Source: Candidatus Gastranaerophilales bacterium | Lineage (GTDB): Bacteria; Cyanobacteriota; Vampirovibrionia; Gastranaerophilales; Gastranaerophilaceae | Assembly (NCBI GenBank): GCA_947587615.1 | Contig: CANPYC010000007.1 | Coordinates: 1 to 64,000 of the forward strand | Length of the DNA stretch: 64,000 bases | Direction: 5' to 3' | Part shown: positions 9,593 to 19,100 of the stretch, piece after piece | Layout of the letters: every line of letters begins with the position of its first letter | Position numbering within the stretch: position 1 is the first letter of the stretch | Notes under the pieces: model-generated | Told to the model about the DNA's origin: nothing | Database searches by the model: none | The model's input: only the letters and a program-made list of their open reading frames with translations | Program-made: the position numbers and the translations under genes

Positions 9593-10452
9593 TATCTTAC
9601 AAGCTGCTCCACATTTAAAATTAGTATACCTTCTCCTCCGATTGATTTTAAATTATCAATCGCATCATATACTTTATCCTCATCAACCGTTACATGTATT
9701 ACAACCTTATCGCTTTGATTATGAAGCGGGATAACCGTAGGCGAAGTTAGACCGGGTAAAAATTCTTTAACTGCTTCAATTTTATCTTTCGGGATATGAA
9801 CCATTAAATATTTTTTTGCTTTAGCATCTAAAACAGAGTCAATTGCTCGAATTAAAGAACGAAGCTCAAGCTGCTTAGAGCTGTCTAAATCACGTCTTGC
9901 GCAAAGAATAGTTGAAGAAGATAAAATTTTATCAATTATTTTCAACCTGTTTGATTTTAAAGTAGTACCCGTTGAAGTTATATCAACAATTACATCACAA
10001 AAACCAAGAGAAGGTGTAATTTCAACCGCTCCCATAATTTCTGATATTTGAGCATTTTTTCCGATTTTTTTAAAATAATTTTTTGCAATATTAGGAAAAG
10101 ATGTTGCAACTCTGATATTATCGCCTAATTGCGAAACATCATCAACTTCAAGCGCTTCAGGTACCGCAACAACCATATCACACTTACCGAAGGAAAATTC
10201 TTTTACAATATCAAGCTCGACTTCTTTTTCAACAAAGATGTCTTTACCGGTAAAACCGATATCTGCTACTTTTGAATCTAAAAAATTAGGAATATCAGCT
10301 GCCCTTACAAAAATAAGCTGAAATTTTTTATCTTTGGTATCAAGTTTTAAACATCTTTCATCTTTATTTTCAAGATTTAAACCGGCACAATCAAGCAATT
10401 CATAAATTTTTTGAGATAATCTTCCTTTATTTGGTAGTGCAATTTTTAACAT
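9592..10452 (-). CDS. hisG: ATP phosphoribosyltransferase, long form (HisG)
   Basis: It catalyses the first step of histidine biosynthesis, joining ATP and PRPP. The protein begins MLKIALPNKGRL, and I start it at ATG 10452, which has AAAGGAG upstream; the track's eleven extra residues are not supported. The PRPP-binding region DVIVDITSTGTTL is clear. The roughly 75-residue C-terminal domain (KKYLMVHIPKDKIEAV to the end) identifies the long, self-sufficient HisG that carries its own regulatory domain and needs no HisZ. Other his genes are not in the window. The histidine gene heads an operon with mazG and a glycosyltransferase, an unrelated pairing. Confidence 0.95.
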   Translation of the reverse strand: MLKIALPNKGRLSQKIYELLDCAGLNLENKDERCLKLDTKDKKFQLIFVRAADIPNFLDSKVADIGFTGKDIFVEKEVELDIVKEFSFGKCDMVVAVPEALEVDDVSQLGDNIRVATSFPNIAKNYFKKIGKNAQISEIMGAVEITPSLGFCDVIVDITSTGTTLKSNRLKIIDKILSSSTILCARRDLDSSKQLELRSLIRAIDSVLDAKAKKYLMVHIPKDKIEAVKEFLPGLTSPTVIPLHNQSDKVVIHVTVDEDKVYDAIDNLKSIGGEGILILNVEQLVR

Positions 10453-10560
10453 AAATTCTCCTTTTGTAGCTAAACTATAACACAACCCATAAATATTTGA
10501 TACTTTACTAAACAGATTTTTAATATAAAATTAACATATTAAGAAATAGGGGAAAATGAA

Positions 10561-11898
10561 ATGGAACATTTACATCAAATTGTTTCTAATAACGCAATAG
10601 CCGTATCTGCTTCAATATTAATTGTTGCTTATATCTTTATTGCATGGGAAAAAATTTCTAAAGTTGTAATTGCTCTTTTAGGAGCTTCTCTAACATTATT
10701 TTTAGGCTTATTAGAAACAGAAAAAACTCACAACGGGTCTTTAGCTCATTATTTTACATCATTCATTGATTTTAACGTAATATTTTTACTTGTTTCAATG
10801 ATGATAATTGTTCATATTGCTTCAAAATCAGGCATGTTCAGCTGGATGGCAAATGAAATTTTAAAAAAGACAAAAGGTAAACCCAAACTTGTTTTAGCTG
10901 CATTAGCAATATTTACTGCTGTTGCTTCTGCGTTTTTAGATAACGTTACAACCGTTATTCTTGTAATGCCGATTACTTTTGCAGCTTGTAAGTTATTGGA
11001 TATCAGCCCCATTCCTTTTTTAATAACCGAGGTTTTCTGCTCAAACATCGGCGGAACGGCAACTTTAATCGGCGACCCGCCTAATATAATTATTGGGTCT
11101 GCTGCAAACTTCAGTTTTATGGATTTTGTAAGAGAATTAACGGGTGTAGTTGTAGTTATAATGCTTGTTGTAATTGCGCTTTTAAGCTTTATATACAGAA
11201 AAGAACTTAAATCTTCGCCCGAGAAAATGGAGCTTGTGTCAAAAATTGATAATTCAAAAACAATTACCGATATGACTTTGGCTCTTAGAGCTGGCGGGGT
11301 GCTTTTACTTGTAATCTTAGGCTTTATAAGCCATGACTTAACGCATATTCCTACTTTTTTAATTGCAATGATGGGTGCTTCCGTATTAATGATTTTTGAA
11401 AAACCCGCAGAAATACTTGTTGAAGTGGAATGGAATACGATATTTTTCTTTGTAGGTTTATTCATTATAATTGGCGGGCTTGAAGCTTCAGGCGGTATTG
11501 CTTTAATGGCAAAATGGCTTCTTGATGTTACTCAAGGTTCTCAAGCCGCTACTTCAATGATAATTTTATGGGCTTCAGGTATTTTATCGGGTATTATTGA
11601 CAATATTCCATACACTGCTACAATGGCTCCGATGATAGCAACAATCGAGCAGACAACAAGCGCCGCTTATGCTCATCCTCTCTGGTGGTCATTGTCTTTA
11701 GGTGCATGCCTTGGCGGAAACTTAACAATAATAGGTGCTGCGGCTAATGTTATAGTTTCAGAAAACGCTCACAAGGCAGGCTGCCCGATATCGTTTATGA
11801 AGTTTTTGAAATATGGTATATTGGTTACATTGATATCACTATCAATATCAACTGTTTATATATATTTCAGATTTTTAATTCATCCGATTGCAGCCTAA
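10561..11898 (+). CDS. ArsB/NhaD-family ion transporter
   Basis: This 445-residue inner-membrane protein has about eleven to twelve hydrophobic segments and belongs to the ion transporter superfamily that includes ArsB, NhaD and the P protein. Motifs typical of the group are visible: FLDNVTTVILVMPIT, GGTATLIGDPPNIIIGS, and in the second half SGILSGIIDNIPYTATM and GNLTIIGAAANVI. The paired inverted-topology halves are thus both present. The closest functional guess is a sodium/proton antiporter, but arsenite or organic anion transport cannot be excluded. The start ATG follows AGGGGAAAATGAA. No ars regulator or reductase is nearby, which argues against an arsenic role. Confidence 0.85.
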   Translation: MEHLHQIVSNNAIAVSASILIVAYIFIAWEKISKVVIALLGASLTLFLGLLETEKTHNGSLAHYFTSFIDFNVIFLLVSMMIIVHIASKSGMFSWMANEILKKTKGKPKLVLAALAIFTAVASAFLDNVTTVILVMPITFAACKLLDISPIPFLITEVFCSNIGGTATLIGDPPNIIIGSAANFSFMDFVRELTGVVVVIMLVVIALLSFIYRKELKSSPEKMELVSKIDNSKTITDMTLALRAGGVLLLVILGFISHDLTHIPTFLIAMMGASVLMIFEKPAEILVEVEWNTIFFFVGLFIIIGGLEASGGIALMAKWLLDVTQGSQAATSMIILWASGILSGIIDNIPYTATMAPMIATIEQTTSAAYAHPLWWSLSLGACLGGNLTIIGAAANVIVSENAHKAGCPISFMKFLKYGILVTLISLSISTVYIYFRFLIHPIAA

Positions 11899-11940
11899 GA
11901 CAGCTAAACCTAAGATAGTTAAAAATATTACAGTTAAAAC

Positions 11941-13032
11941 ATGATAATTAAAGACGAAAATAAAAAAAATAGGGAAAATAAAGAAAACCTAAATAATAAA
12001 AAAGCACTCAAATTAGCCTCAAATCCTAATTTGAGTGCTTTATCAAATAACAGCGACGACAGTTATGAAAAAAATATTCGCCCGCTTAATTTTGATGACT
12101 ACATTGGTCAAAGCGCCATAAAAGAAACTCTAAAAATATCAATAGAAGCTTCAAAAAGAAGAAATACATATCTTGATCATCTTCTTTTCTACGGACCTCC
12201 GGGTCTTGGTAAAACTACTTTAGCAACAATTATAGCTCATGAATTGAATACTCAAATTAAAATCACCTCCGCTCCTTCAATTGAACGCCCGAGAGATATT
12301 ATCGGTATTTTAATGCAGCTGAAAGAAGGTGAAGTTTTATTTATTGATGAAATCCACAGATTAAATAAAATAGCGGAAGAAATCTTATATCCTGCAATGG
12401 AAGATTATACAATTGATTTAACAACGGGTAAAACTCAAAGCGTTAAAACAATGAGAATACCTATTCCAAAGTTTACTCTAATTGGCGCAACAACAAAAGC
12501 AGGCGCTCTATCAGGCCCTTTAAGGGACAGGTTTGGAATAATTCATCGGCTTGAATTTTACACTGTTGAAGAATTGTCTCAAATTGTAAAAAGAACGGCT
12601 AAAATTTTAAATTTTGAAATTGATGATGAAGGAGCACTTGAAATCGCAAAGCGCTCACGCTGTACCCCAAGAATTGCAAACAGGCTGGTTAAAAGAAGTG
12701 CCGATTGGGCAATTGTAAAAGGCGACGGTAAAATTACAAAAGAAGCCGCAATTTCAGCTCTATCTGCTCTTGATATTGATGAAGCGGGCTTAGATGTTAC
12801 TGATAGAGCCTTGTTAAATCTTATGATAAATTCTTTTGACGGTGGTCCTGTCGGTATTGAAACCCTTGCAGTTGCTCTTGGAGAGGATATAAGAACAATT
12901 GAAGATGTTTATGAACCTTTTTTAATTCAAAAAGGCTTAATTGCAAGAACACCAAGAGGAAGAAAAGTTACAAGGCTTGCTTATGAACATCTTGGAATTA
13001 AATTTGACAATTCTCAAATGAGCCTGTTTTAA
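11941..13032 (+). CDS. ruvB: Holliday junction branch-migration helicase RuvB
   Basis: RuvB is the hexameric AAA+ motor that, with RuvA, drives branch migration of recombination intermediates. Walker A GPPGLGKT is at residues 85-92 and Walker B LFIDEIHR at 133-140. The sensor motif [18 protein letters not shown] and the C-terminal winged helix ([19 protein letters not shown]) are intact. The 363-residue length includes an extra N-terminal stretch of about 45 polar residues before [11 protein letters not shown]. Similar extensions occur in cyanobacterial RuvB proteins. No convincing ribosome binding site precedes the ATG, and no other in-frame ATG exists before the conserved core. A strong inverted repeat lies inside the extension (see separate entry). 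Confidence 0.95.
   Translation: MIIKDENKKNRENKENLNNKKALKLASNPNLSALSNNSDDSYEKNIRPLNFDDYIGQSAIKETLKISIEASKRRNTYLDHLLFYGPPGLGKTTLATIIAHELNTQIKITSAPSIERPRDIIGILMQLKEGEVLFIDEIHRLNKIAEEILYPAMEDYTIDLTTGKTQSVKTMRIPIPKFTLIGATTKAGALSGPLRDRFGIIHRLEFYTVEELSQIVKRTAKILNFEIDDEGALEIAKRSRCTPRIANRLVKRSADWAIVKGDGKITKEAAISALSALDIDEAGLDVTDRALLNLMINSFDGGPVGIETLAVALGEDIRTIEDVYEPFLIQKGLIARTPRGRKVTRLAYEHLGIKFDNSQMSLF
12001..12041. repeat. 16-bp perfect inverted repeat inside the 5' end of ruvB
   Basis: AAAGCACTCAAATTAG and CTAATTTGAGTGCTTT pair perfectly around the 9-base loop CCTCAAATC. The A-run before and T-run after resemble the intrinsic terminators elsewhere in this window. It encodes residues about 21-34 of the RuvB extension, or else lies in the leader if translation starts later. 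Confidence 0.75.
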
Positions 13033-13075
13033 GGTGCTTTAAAGCGCTTAAAGTACATAAAAAACACTCAAAAAC

Positions 13076-15346
13076 TTATTGCATTTTAAATTCTTTAATA
13101 AAATTTGCCATAAAAGTTTCAACATCAACAGGTTTAGAAAACAAATATCCTTGCCCGTAGCTGCATTGAATTTGTTTTAGGAAATTCAATTGCTCTTGAG
13201 TTTCAATTCCTTCCGCAACCGTTTTCATGTTAAGTCTGTTTATCATTTGAGTTATGCTCTCAAGAATAATTCTTGTATTATTATCGGTTATGGAATCTTT
13301 AATAAAGCCCATATCAAGCTTTATAATATCAACGGGCAGATGTCTTAACATATTCAGTGAAGAATATCCCGTACCAAAATCATCCATAGATATATTAAAA
13401 TTAAGTTCTTTTAATTTGTTTAAAATTTCTCTAAATCTTTTTTCATTATCAAAGCAAGCACTTTCCGTTACTTCAAGCTCTAAATATTTTGCTTCGATAT
13501 CATTTTTATTAATAATATCAACCAATTCAGATATAAAACAATCATTATTCATATTTATTCTTGAAACATTAACTGAAATTGGAAACGGTTTTATTCCTTT
13601 TTTCTTTAAAGAACCGATAAATTCGGCTGCCTTGTTCCACATAAACCTATCCAGTTCTAAAATAAAACCGTTTTTTTCAAAAATCGGAATAAAGTTTATC
13701 GGAGGAATCATTCCTTTTTCGGGATGAATCCATCTGACAAGCGCCTCAGCGCCCGATAATTCGTTTGTTAAAATATTAAACTTAGGCTGCAAAAACATTT
13801 TAAATTGATTTTCCTTAAGCGCATTGGGCGCTTGGGCTTCTATTGTTTTTTCGTTGAGTAATTTTAATCTTATTTGTTCATCATAAAATTTATAATTTTC
13901 TAAAACGTTATTTGAAAGCTCTTCTTTAGCAAGATAGGCTTTTTCATACATCTTATTAACGTCATAGACGCTATCCGGGATATATATTCCGTATTTTAAT
14001 TTAATTTTTGTTGTTTTCGGAGCTTCATCATCGCTGAATTTTTCTTTAATATCTTTATTAGAGTAATTTTCTAAATCAATTGTTACTTTATCTATAAATT
14101 TTTCTTTTATATCATCCGTTTTATCAAATTTATAAAGCAATGAAAATTCAGAAGCATAATTTCTTGCAATTATACTACCTTCGGAGAGATTTTTTTTGAT
14201 TATTAAATAAACATCTTTTAAAATCTCATCACTTCTTTTTCTGCCGTAAAGTTCGTTTATTGCTCTAAAACCTGCAATGTTAAGGGCAATCAGCGCATAA
14301 TTTGATTTATTGTTTTTAAGTATCTCTCTTGCTTCAAGCAGAAATTTATTTCCGTTACCCGCACCTGTTAACTTATCACTAAAGCCTTCTTCAAAAATCA
14401 ATTCTTCGTGGCTTTTAAACAAATTTGTGCTGAAATATAATAAAGATATTAAAAGCAGAGCGATAATCAAAACAATTACGGTAATTCCAAAAAGCATTTT
14501 ATTAATTTGCAAAGTTATAACGCTTAAAGGCGCTGTCGTTAGAACATAATTGTTTGTCATATCAATTAAAGAATATGAAGCAATATATTTTTCATTGTTT
14601 TTTAAAAATAAAAAAGAACCGTTCTTTTTAGACTTTATACCTGATAAAATCTCTTGTTTTGTGATTTTAACATATTTAATATTTTCACTAAAAAAGTTTT
14701 GATGAGTGGAATTTTTCGGCGCAATTACATAATCTCCGTTTGAATTAATAACAAACGACTTGCCTTTTCCTCCATAAGTGTTATAGTTTAGAATTTGAAT
14801 ATATTTTTTCGCAAAAATTTGAGATAAGATTATGCCTTTATTTGAAGCTAAAACCCCGATTGAATTTGTATAACCCGTTGGAACTTCGGAATTTATTGCT
14901 GTTTTTATAAAAGGTGTTTCATCTTGTGATATATTAATAAAATTCAATACATTATCAGACCCGATATTTGAAATAATCCCCTTGTCTTTTTGAGCAGCAA
15001 AAGTTTTACCCGTTTTTGATACAAATATCAATCTGTAAAAATCATAATCTCCAAGATGTCTTAAAAGGAAATCGGAAATTTCATCATCAGAAAAAGTTTT
15101 CAGCTCTATTGACATTTTAAGAGCAAGCAGTCTCATCTCGTTTACGGAATTTATAACTCTACCGTTTAAATTGGAGGCTGTTTGAATTACGCTATATTCC
15201 ATATATTTTTTGGCGGAGGAAAATTCACTTGATAAAATATTATTAACAAAAATAATCGCAAATAAAGTAAGAACAATTGTTACCGCTTTTATAATTCCAT
15301 ACATCAAGGTAAGGTTTTTGCGAGAATAAGAAACTAAATTTTTCAT
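13076..15346 (-). CDS. Membrane-bound sensor with degenerate GGDEF and EAL domains
   Basis: This 756-residue protein probably hydrolyses cyclic di-GMP. Membrane helices near residues 13-33 and 285-305 flank an extracytoplasmic sensor region. The GGDEF domain (about 325-480) has lost its signature: the position reads NYASEF, so cyclase activity is unlikely, though GTP binding could remain. The EAL domain (about 500-750) looks active, with GAEALVRWIHPEKG, a metal-binding ELEVTES, DDFGTGYSSL, IKLDMGFI and TVAEGIET. The cell probably uses it to lower cyclic di-GMP in response to an outside signal, affecting adhesion or motility. It is monocistronic and converges on ruvB. Its effector genes are not evident in the window. 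Confidence 0.9.
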   Translation of the reverse strand: MKNLVSYSRKNLTLMYGIIKAVTIVLTLFAIIFVNNILSSEFSSAKKYMEYSVIQTASNLNGRVINSVNEMRLLALKMSIELKTFSDDEISDFLLRHLGDYDFYRLIFVSKTGKTFAAQKDKGIISNIGSDNVLNFINISQDETPFIKTAINSEVPTGYTNSIGVLASNKGIILSQIFAKKYIQILNYNTYGGKGKSFVINSNGDYVIAPKNSTHQNFFSENIKYVKITKQEILSGIKSKKNGSFLFLKNNEKYIASYSLIDMTNNYVLTTAPLSVITLQINKMLFGITVIVLIIALLLISLLYFSTNLFKSHEELIFEEGFSDKLTGAGNGNKFLLEAREILKNNKSNYALIALNIAGFRAINELYGRKRSDEILKDVYLIIKKNLSEGSIIARNYASEFSLLYKFDKTDDIKEKFIDKVTIDLENYSNKDIKEKFSDDEAPKTTKIKLKYGIYIPDSVYDVNKMYEKAYLAKEELSNNVLENYKFYDEQIRLKLLNEKTIEAQAPNALKENQFKMFLQPKFNILTNELSGAEALVRWIHPEKGMIPPINFIPIFEKNGFILELDRFMWNKAAEFIGSLKKKGIKPFPISVNVSRINMNNDCFISELVDIINKNDIEAKYLELEVTESACFDNEKRFREILNKLKELNFNISMDDFGTGYSSLNMLRHLPVDIIKLDMGFIKDSITDNNTRIILESITQMINRLNMKTVAEGIETQEQLNFLKQIQCSYGQGYLFSKPVDVETFMANFIKEFKMQ

Positions 15347-15816
15347 ACAAACATTATGAATATGATTTTATTTTGTGTCAATATTTTTGCCCAAAAAACC
15401 AAATTAAGCCATAAAAATTTAAAATTAGAAATACAAAACTTAATATTTATGTTAAAAAATTTAAAAAACGGGAACTATATTATTACGTTGATTTGTGCCT
15501 ATTTTGAAAATATATAAACCAAAAAAAACAATTAAAACCCCATTAAAACAAATTTTAATAATTTAATAACCATAACAAACTTAACTTTGAATATAATTTA
15601 AAATTTTTATATAAAAAATTAAATATCCGCTTAATCTCCTGCGGTATAAATTACCGCAGAACGGATTTTATTATCAATAAACGCTTATACAAGTAAATTA
15701 AACTTTATAAACTTGTATAATACTCTTTAGCGCTTGTTTTATCCTATCTCGTTAATTTATTCCAAGGAAAAAACGCTAAAAAACGTAATACTAAAAACCT
15801 GAAAGGAATATTTTTT
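15347..15816 (+). other. Non-coding stretch with several hairpins upstream of two small genes
   Basis: This AT-rich gap of about 470 bases separates the EAL gene from two tiny genes. CTGCGGTA/TACCGCAG (15639-15659) forms an 8-bp stem with loop TAAAT. TTATACAAGT/ACTTGTATAA (15685-15720) forms a perfect 10-bp stem. TTTAGCG near 15727 can pair with CGCTAAA near 15775. The clustering suggests a structured 5' leader or a small RNA. The part from 15347 to 15620 is plain AT-rich sequence in which I see nothing specific. Confidence 0.5.
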
Positions 15817-15963
15817 ATGAAAAATAATAAGATAGATTCAAAATTAAATCTAAACAAACAGCAATTTATTGCTTCAAGCAGCAAAGTTCAAAATCAAGAC
15901 AAACCAAGAATTAGACAAATATGGTCTTTACCTCTATCAGATGACAAGAATAATAAAGCTTAA
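15817..15963 (+). CDS. Small protein, 48 residues, unknown
   Basis: This ORF is too short for the supplied track. It begins with ATG and has GAAAGGA about six bases upstream. The product (starting MKNNKIDSKLNLNKQQFIAS, ending DDKNNKA) is basic to neutral and polar, with no signal peptide. It contains a conserved-looking RIRQIWSLPL segment. The next small ORF begins 18 bases after its stop with its own ribosome binding site, so both probably form one transcript. Function unknown. Confidence 0.55.
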   Translation: MKNNKIDSKLNLNKQQFIASSSKVQNQDKPRIRQIWSLPLSDDKNNKA

Positions 15964-15981
15964 TTTATGAAAGGATAAAAA

Positions 15982-16140
15982 ATGAAATACAGAAGATATA
16001 TTGCAAATATTAAAACCCTCTCAAGCAGCAAGCCCGTTGATATAACGGTATACGCAAGAAACGAAGATGAAGCCGAAGAAATAATTGAAAGACTTCCCGA
16101 GTTTGTTCGCTTTAGAACGTATCCGGTGCTTGATAAATAA
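15982..16140 (+). CDS. Small protein, 52 residues, unknown
   Basis: This ORF is absent from the track because of its length. AAAGGATAAAAA precedes the ATG. The product, beginning MKYRRYIANIKTL, reads as a beta strand, turn, beta strand (DITVYARNED), an acidic helix (EAEEIIERLPE) and a final strand (FVRFRTYPVL). That is a plausible compact alpha/beta fold rather than random translation. The order 'strand, ArgAsnGluAspGluAlaGluGlu helix' recalls small DUF-type domains, but I cannot name one. A perfect palindromic terminator follows. Confidence 0.6.
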   Translation: MKYRRYIANIKTLSSSKPVDITVYARNEDEAEEIIERLPEFVRFRTYPVLDK

Positions 16141-16146
16141 TAAATA

Positions 16147-16180
16147 ATTTAAATCCTCATCAATTGATGAGGATTTAAAT
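16147..16180. terminator. 34-bp perfect palindrome, bidirectional terminator
   Basis: ATTTAAATCCTCATCAA is followed directly by its exact reverse complement. It sits between the end of the small plus-strand gene and the stop codon of the convergent AsmA-like gene. The flanking A/T-rich arms make it a likely terminator for both. Confidence 0.8.
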
Positions 16181-19100
16181 TTATTGCGCTTTTATGGCTG
16201 CCGTGTTATTTACTTCAGCCGATTCGTTTGTTTGCGTTTGTTGAATTTGAGAAGAAGGAGGAATATTTTCTTTTAATTTATTTTTGATTTTATCGTTTAA
16301 GGAATTAAGCTTCTTTTGTCCTTCTTCAAGTTTTTGCTGCTGCAGCTCTTTATTTTTCTCAACGGCATTTTGAACTTTTGTTTCAAAATCTTCTTTGAGT
16401 TTTTCCTGCTGGGCTTTTTGAGCTTCAAGGCGCTCAGTTACTTGATTTTTGATATCTTCTTTCACTGCTTCTTTTTTGTCTTCAACAGCCTGAACATTAT
16501 CTTCAATTTTTTGTTCTACATTCTGTTTAGATTTTAAAACTTCCTCTAAAACAAGCTCTTTAACGGCAGGCGCTGTTGTATCCATTCCGAGTACTTTTTC
16601 AACTCCTACTTTAAGCTTGTTATTTTGTTCATACTCACTTTGCAGTTTATCAATTAAAGCTTGTTTTGCTAAATCTTCCTGTTCTTGAACGTATTTATCG
16701 CTAAATTCTTTTGCTTTATCCATATCTTCTTGAAGTGCTAACCACTTAAAAGATTTAACAAGCTTTAAAGGCTTAGCCACATCACCCGATAAGACAATTT
16801 GAAATTTTGTAGCGTTATTATCGGAATGTTTTGCGCTAAAATCGGGGATTTCTTTATATTCCGAAGGTTCAACCACATAAGTAAATATAGAGAATAATTT
16901 TGCCGTTGCAATATTAAGCCCCGGTGTATTTTTAACTAAATTAACGGGATTTGCCATAGACAGAGGCCCGAGCATATCTGAAACAGTTGAAGCAAGGCGA
17001 ACTCTTACTTTAGAATCTATATTATTCTTTAATAAATCCATATTCCCTTTAATTAATACGCATAATACATCACCCTGCGAGGTTATGGGGTTAAGTTTTA
17101 CGATACCGTTATTAAAATCAAGACTGCCGTTCAGATTTTCAAAATGAGAACTGTCTATTGTTGTTAAGGGAGTTAAAATAATTCCTATTGTATTTTTAAA
17201 TACGGGGTTTTCTCTTATGTTTTCGGCTAAGAAAAAGTTTTCAAGCTTTGAAAAAGGTCCGTATACGCCATCTTTAATATTAAACTTAACATTACCTTTT
17301 AGAGATTTCATTTGTTCTTCTAAAGTTGAGCCCGATAGTGAAATATCGGTTGTAAACCTTGTAACACCTGATATCATGCCTTTCATATTGGCAGCGTCCG
17401 TCAACATTTTATCGGCATTAATTTTATTGCCTCGAACTTTAATTGTTAGAAGGCTCGAGATTAAATTCATCTTAATATTACCGAGAATATTACCTTCAAA
17501 AGCTTTGCAATTTAATCTGTCTATTATTAAATCATTATTTTTAAGGGCAATATTACCTCTGGCATCATCAATTCTAATTGCACCTGTTTTAATTTGTTTA
17601 ATGTTGAATTTACCATCAGCGCTCAAGGGAATATCGGCGGAAGCTGTGTTTGTTTTTGATTGAGGTTTAGGGCTTGCAGGCGGCATATATTTTGTTAATT
17701 CGTTTAATATAAGCATTGTTTTATCAACATCAACTAAATTTGATAAAACGTTAATATCATAAATTCTAAACACTTTTGCGGGTTTTAAATCTGCCTTTAA
17801 GCTTGCGTCAAGCTTTGAGCCGTTTAAATCAAGCTCTTTTAAAGCTAGGGTTAGGTTATGCGAAGCTAAGTTTAAATCTAAATTCTGCAATTTAATAAGC
17901 AGCTCAGGTATTGAGATATCATTAATTTTTAAATCACCGTCATAGTTAATATTATCAAATTTACCGTTTAATACAATTTTACCTTTGGTACTGAATTGCG
18001 ATTTATTAAATTTAGCAATTGAACCGCTTAAAGAACGAGGAATATTTAACCTAAAAAGGTTAATATGGTTACCTTCTATAGTTGAAGTAAGCTCAACTAA
18101 TTGAGCGGCTCCCGCCATATTACTTTCTAAATTATCACTAAAACCGTTTTGAGCTTTTTTATAAAGCCCCGAGTCTTTAATCTTAATTTTATTTCCTTTA
18201 ATATTAACTCCTAAATTAATTAAAGAAGGATTATTAACAAGAGAAGTTAAATTAATCGGTGTTATAAAATTATTAGAGTCAGAATATATTTGAGCAATAA
18301 TATCTTGCTTTTTAGTATCACCCTTTATTGACACCTTAGCGGGAATTGAGCCTTTAGAGTTAAAATAGTAAGCTAGATCAGACCCTAAGGTTTGTTTAAG
18401 ATTTTCTGTTGTTAAAGCACCTGAAGCGAGAAAATCAATCTTGGGGTCTTTTTGATAATTTGAAACATCACCATAGATATTAATTTTAGATAAGTTATTA
18501 TAAACCAAATCAAAAGGATTAACTGTAATTTTATCACTATCAAGTTCAATATTTAATTTATCAACCAAAACCTTTGTATTTATTTGAGGCATGCTAAAAT
18601 TAAAGCCGTTATTTATAATATCACCTCTAAAAGCAGTGTTATTTGCGCTAAGTGCAATATCCACGCTGTTATTTTCAACAAACATAGTCTTTTTGCTGTC
18701 AGATAGTGATAAATTTGCCAATTTAGTTGTTAATTGAGCGCTTAATTCTTCAAGTTTACCCTCAATATCAGCATGCGCCGTTAAATTAGCGGAATTTAAA
18801 AGGAGCTGGTTTTTTAACTCCTTAGGAGCAAAAGCACTGTATAAAGGCGGTAAGGATAAATTATCAACATCAAGTTTAATATCAACATTTGACTTAGAGT
18901 CGATAAAACCGACAAGAGCTAATTTTGAGTTATTAATAAGCGCTTTTGTTTCTTTAATATCCATCTTATTATCATCAAAGATAAAATTAGCAACAAGATC
19001 TTTTATACCAATTCCCGTTGAACTATTCACAAACGCACCGTCTTGAATTGTGATAGAACCTTGAGATTTTAGTTTTTTAAAGTTTGTTTTAATTAAAGTA

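Noticed and set aside
10812-11465. 217-residue minus-strand ORF
   Set aside because: It is antisense to the transporter gene, whose frame has clear transporter motifs; the reverse frame has none.
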